Shown: piece after piece, positions 5,825 to 5,895 of the stretch
How positions within the stretch are numbered: the stretch's first letter is position 1
Layout of the letters: each line of letters starts with the position of its first letter
Assembly (NCBI GenBank): GCA_027486275.1
Contig: JAIXPM010000395.1
Location: forward strand, 1 to 5,895
Source of the DNA: Sphingomonadales bacterium
GTDB taxonomy: Bacteria > Pseudomonadota > Alphaproteobacteria > Sphingomonadales > Sphingomonadaceae
Length of the DNA: 5,895 nt
Direction of reading: 5' to 3'
Notes under the pieces: model-generated
Seen by the model: only the letters and a program-made list of their open reading frames with translations
Databases searched by the model: none
Told to the model about the DNA's origin: nothing
Translations under genes and position numbers: made by a program

Positions 5825-5895
5825 TCAGGCGGCAGCCGTCACACCGCGACGGCGGCGCATGGTGGCCCCAGTCAGGCCAAAGCCCATGATCAGCA
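5825..5895 (-). CDS. PEP-CTERM sorting-domain protein, C-terminal end only
   Basis: Only the last 22 codons and the TGA stop are inside the window; the gene begins beyond the right edge. The visible tail reads LIMGFGLTGATMRRRRGV followed by TAAA. This is the end of a PEP-CTERM signal: a short transmembrane segment with the GFG pattern, then an arginine cluster. The PEP motif that should precede it by roughly ten residues is outside the window. In the known system such proteins are exported, recognised by an exosortase at the membrane, processed, and delivered to the surface or matrix. The sphingomonad type usually reads PEPxxWAMxIxGFGxxG, which this tail matches from the isoleucine onward. 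The nature of the mature protein cannot be told from this piece. A strong terminator lies 17 bases past the stop. Confidence 0.78.
   Translation of the reverse strand, partial: LIMGFGLTGATMRRRRGVTAAA

Noticed and set aside
1..5895. CRISPR array, insertion sequence, tRNA or prophage remnant
   Set aside because: No regularly spaced repeats, terminal inverted repeats, transposase motifs or cloverleaf sequences were seen. The genes are all ordinary chromosomal types with uniform composition.

Overview
This window looks like chromosomal DNA from a GC-rich alphaproteobacterium, most likely a sphingomonad (Sphingomonadales). The evidence is the high GC content by eye, the gene order typical of that group around an MCE-type ABC transporter, and a PEP-CTERM sorting tail of the sphingomonad style at the right edge. 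The taxon is an inference; there is no rRNA or marker gene in the window. I found no mobile elements, tRNAs, rRNAs or CRISPR arrays, and almost every base is coding.

Layout. From about 5009 down to 1, six genes run leftward on the minus strand. In transcription order they are: a permease with an N-terminal STAS domain (MlaE type, 5009-3864), its ATPase (MlaF type, 3864-3067), an inner-membrane-anchored MCE protein with a long C-terminal helical region (MlaD type, 3067-2096), an outer-membrane-type lipoprotein of the PqiC/ABC auxiliary family (2099-1500), a hormone-sensitive-lipase-family esterase (1423-485), and the RNA pyrophosphohydrolase RppH (488 to the left edge, 3' end missing). The first four genes are joined by stop/start overlaps (TGATG, TGATG, ATGA), and esterase and rppH by another ATGA. 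Only the 76-bp lipoprotein-esterase gap interrupts the series. To the right, an HAD-family (IB subfamily, PgpC/SerB-like) phosphatase is transcribed rightward from about 5039 to 5770, divergent from the permease. A hairpin terminator follows, and then the last 22 codons of a PEP-CTERM protein come in on the minus strand from the right edge.

How the genes fit together. The first four minus-strand genes encode one envelope lipid transporter: ATPase and permease in the inner membrane, MCE protein across the periplasm, lipoprotein at the outer membrane. The set lacks a soluble MlaC shuttle and an MlaA lipoprotein, and the MlaB-like STAS module is fused to the permease. The MCE protein is much longer than E. 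coli MlaD and is paired with a PqiC-like lipoprotein, which suggests a bridge or tunnel layout closer to PqiABC than to the classical Mla shuttle. The HAD phosphatase (possibly acting on a phospholipid precursor) and the esterase may belong to the same lipid-homeostasis neighbourhood, but nothing in the sequence proves it. RppH is probably only co-transcribed.

I see no wholly unknown system. The points most worth a second look are the hybrid composition of the MCE transporter, the repeated helical extension of its MCE protein, and the phosphatase beside it.
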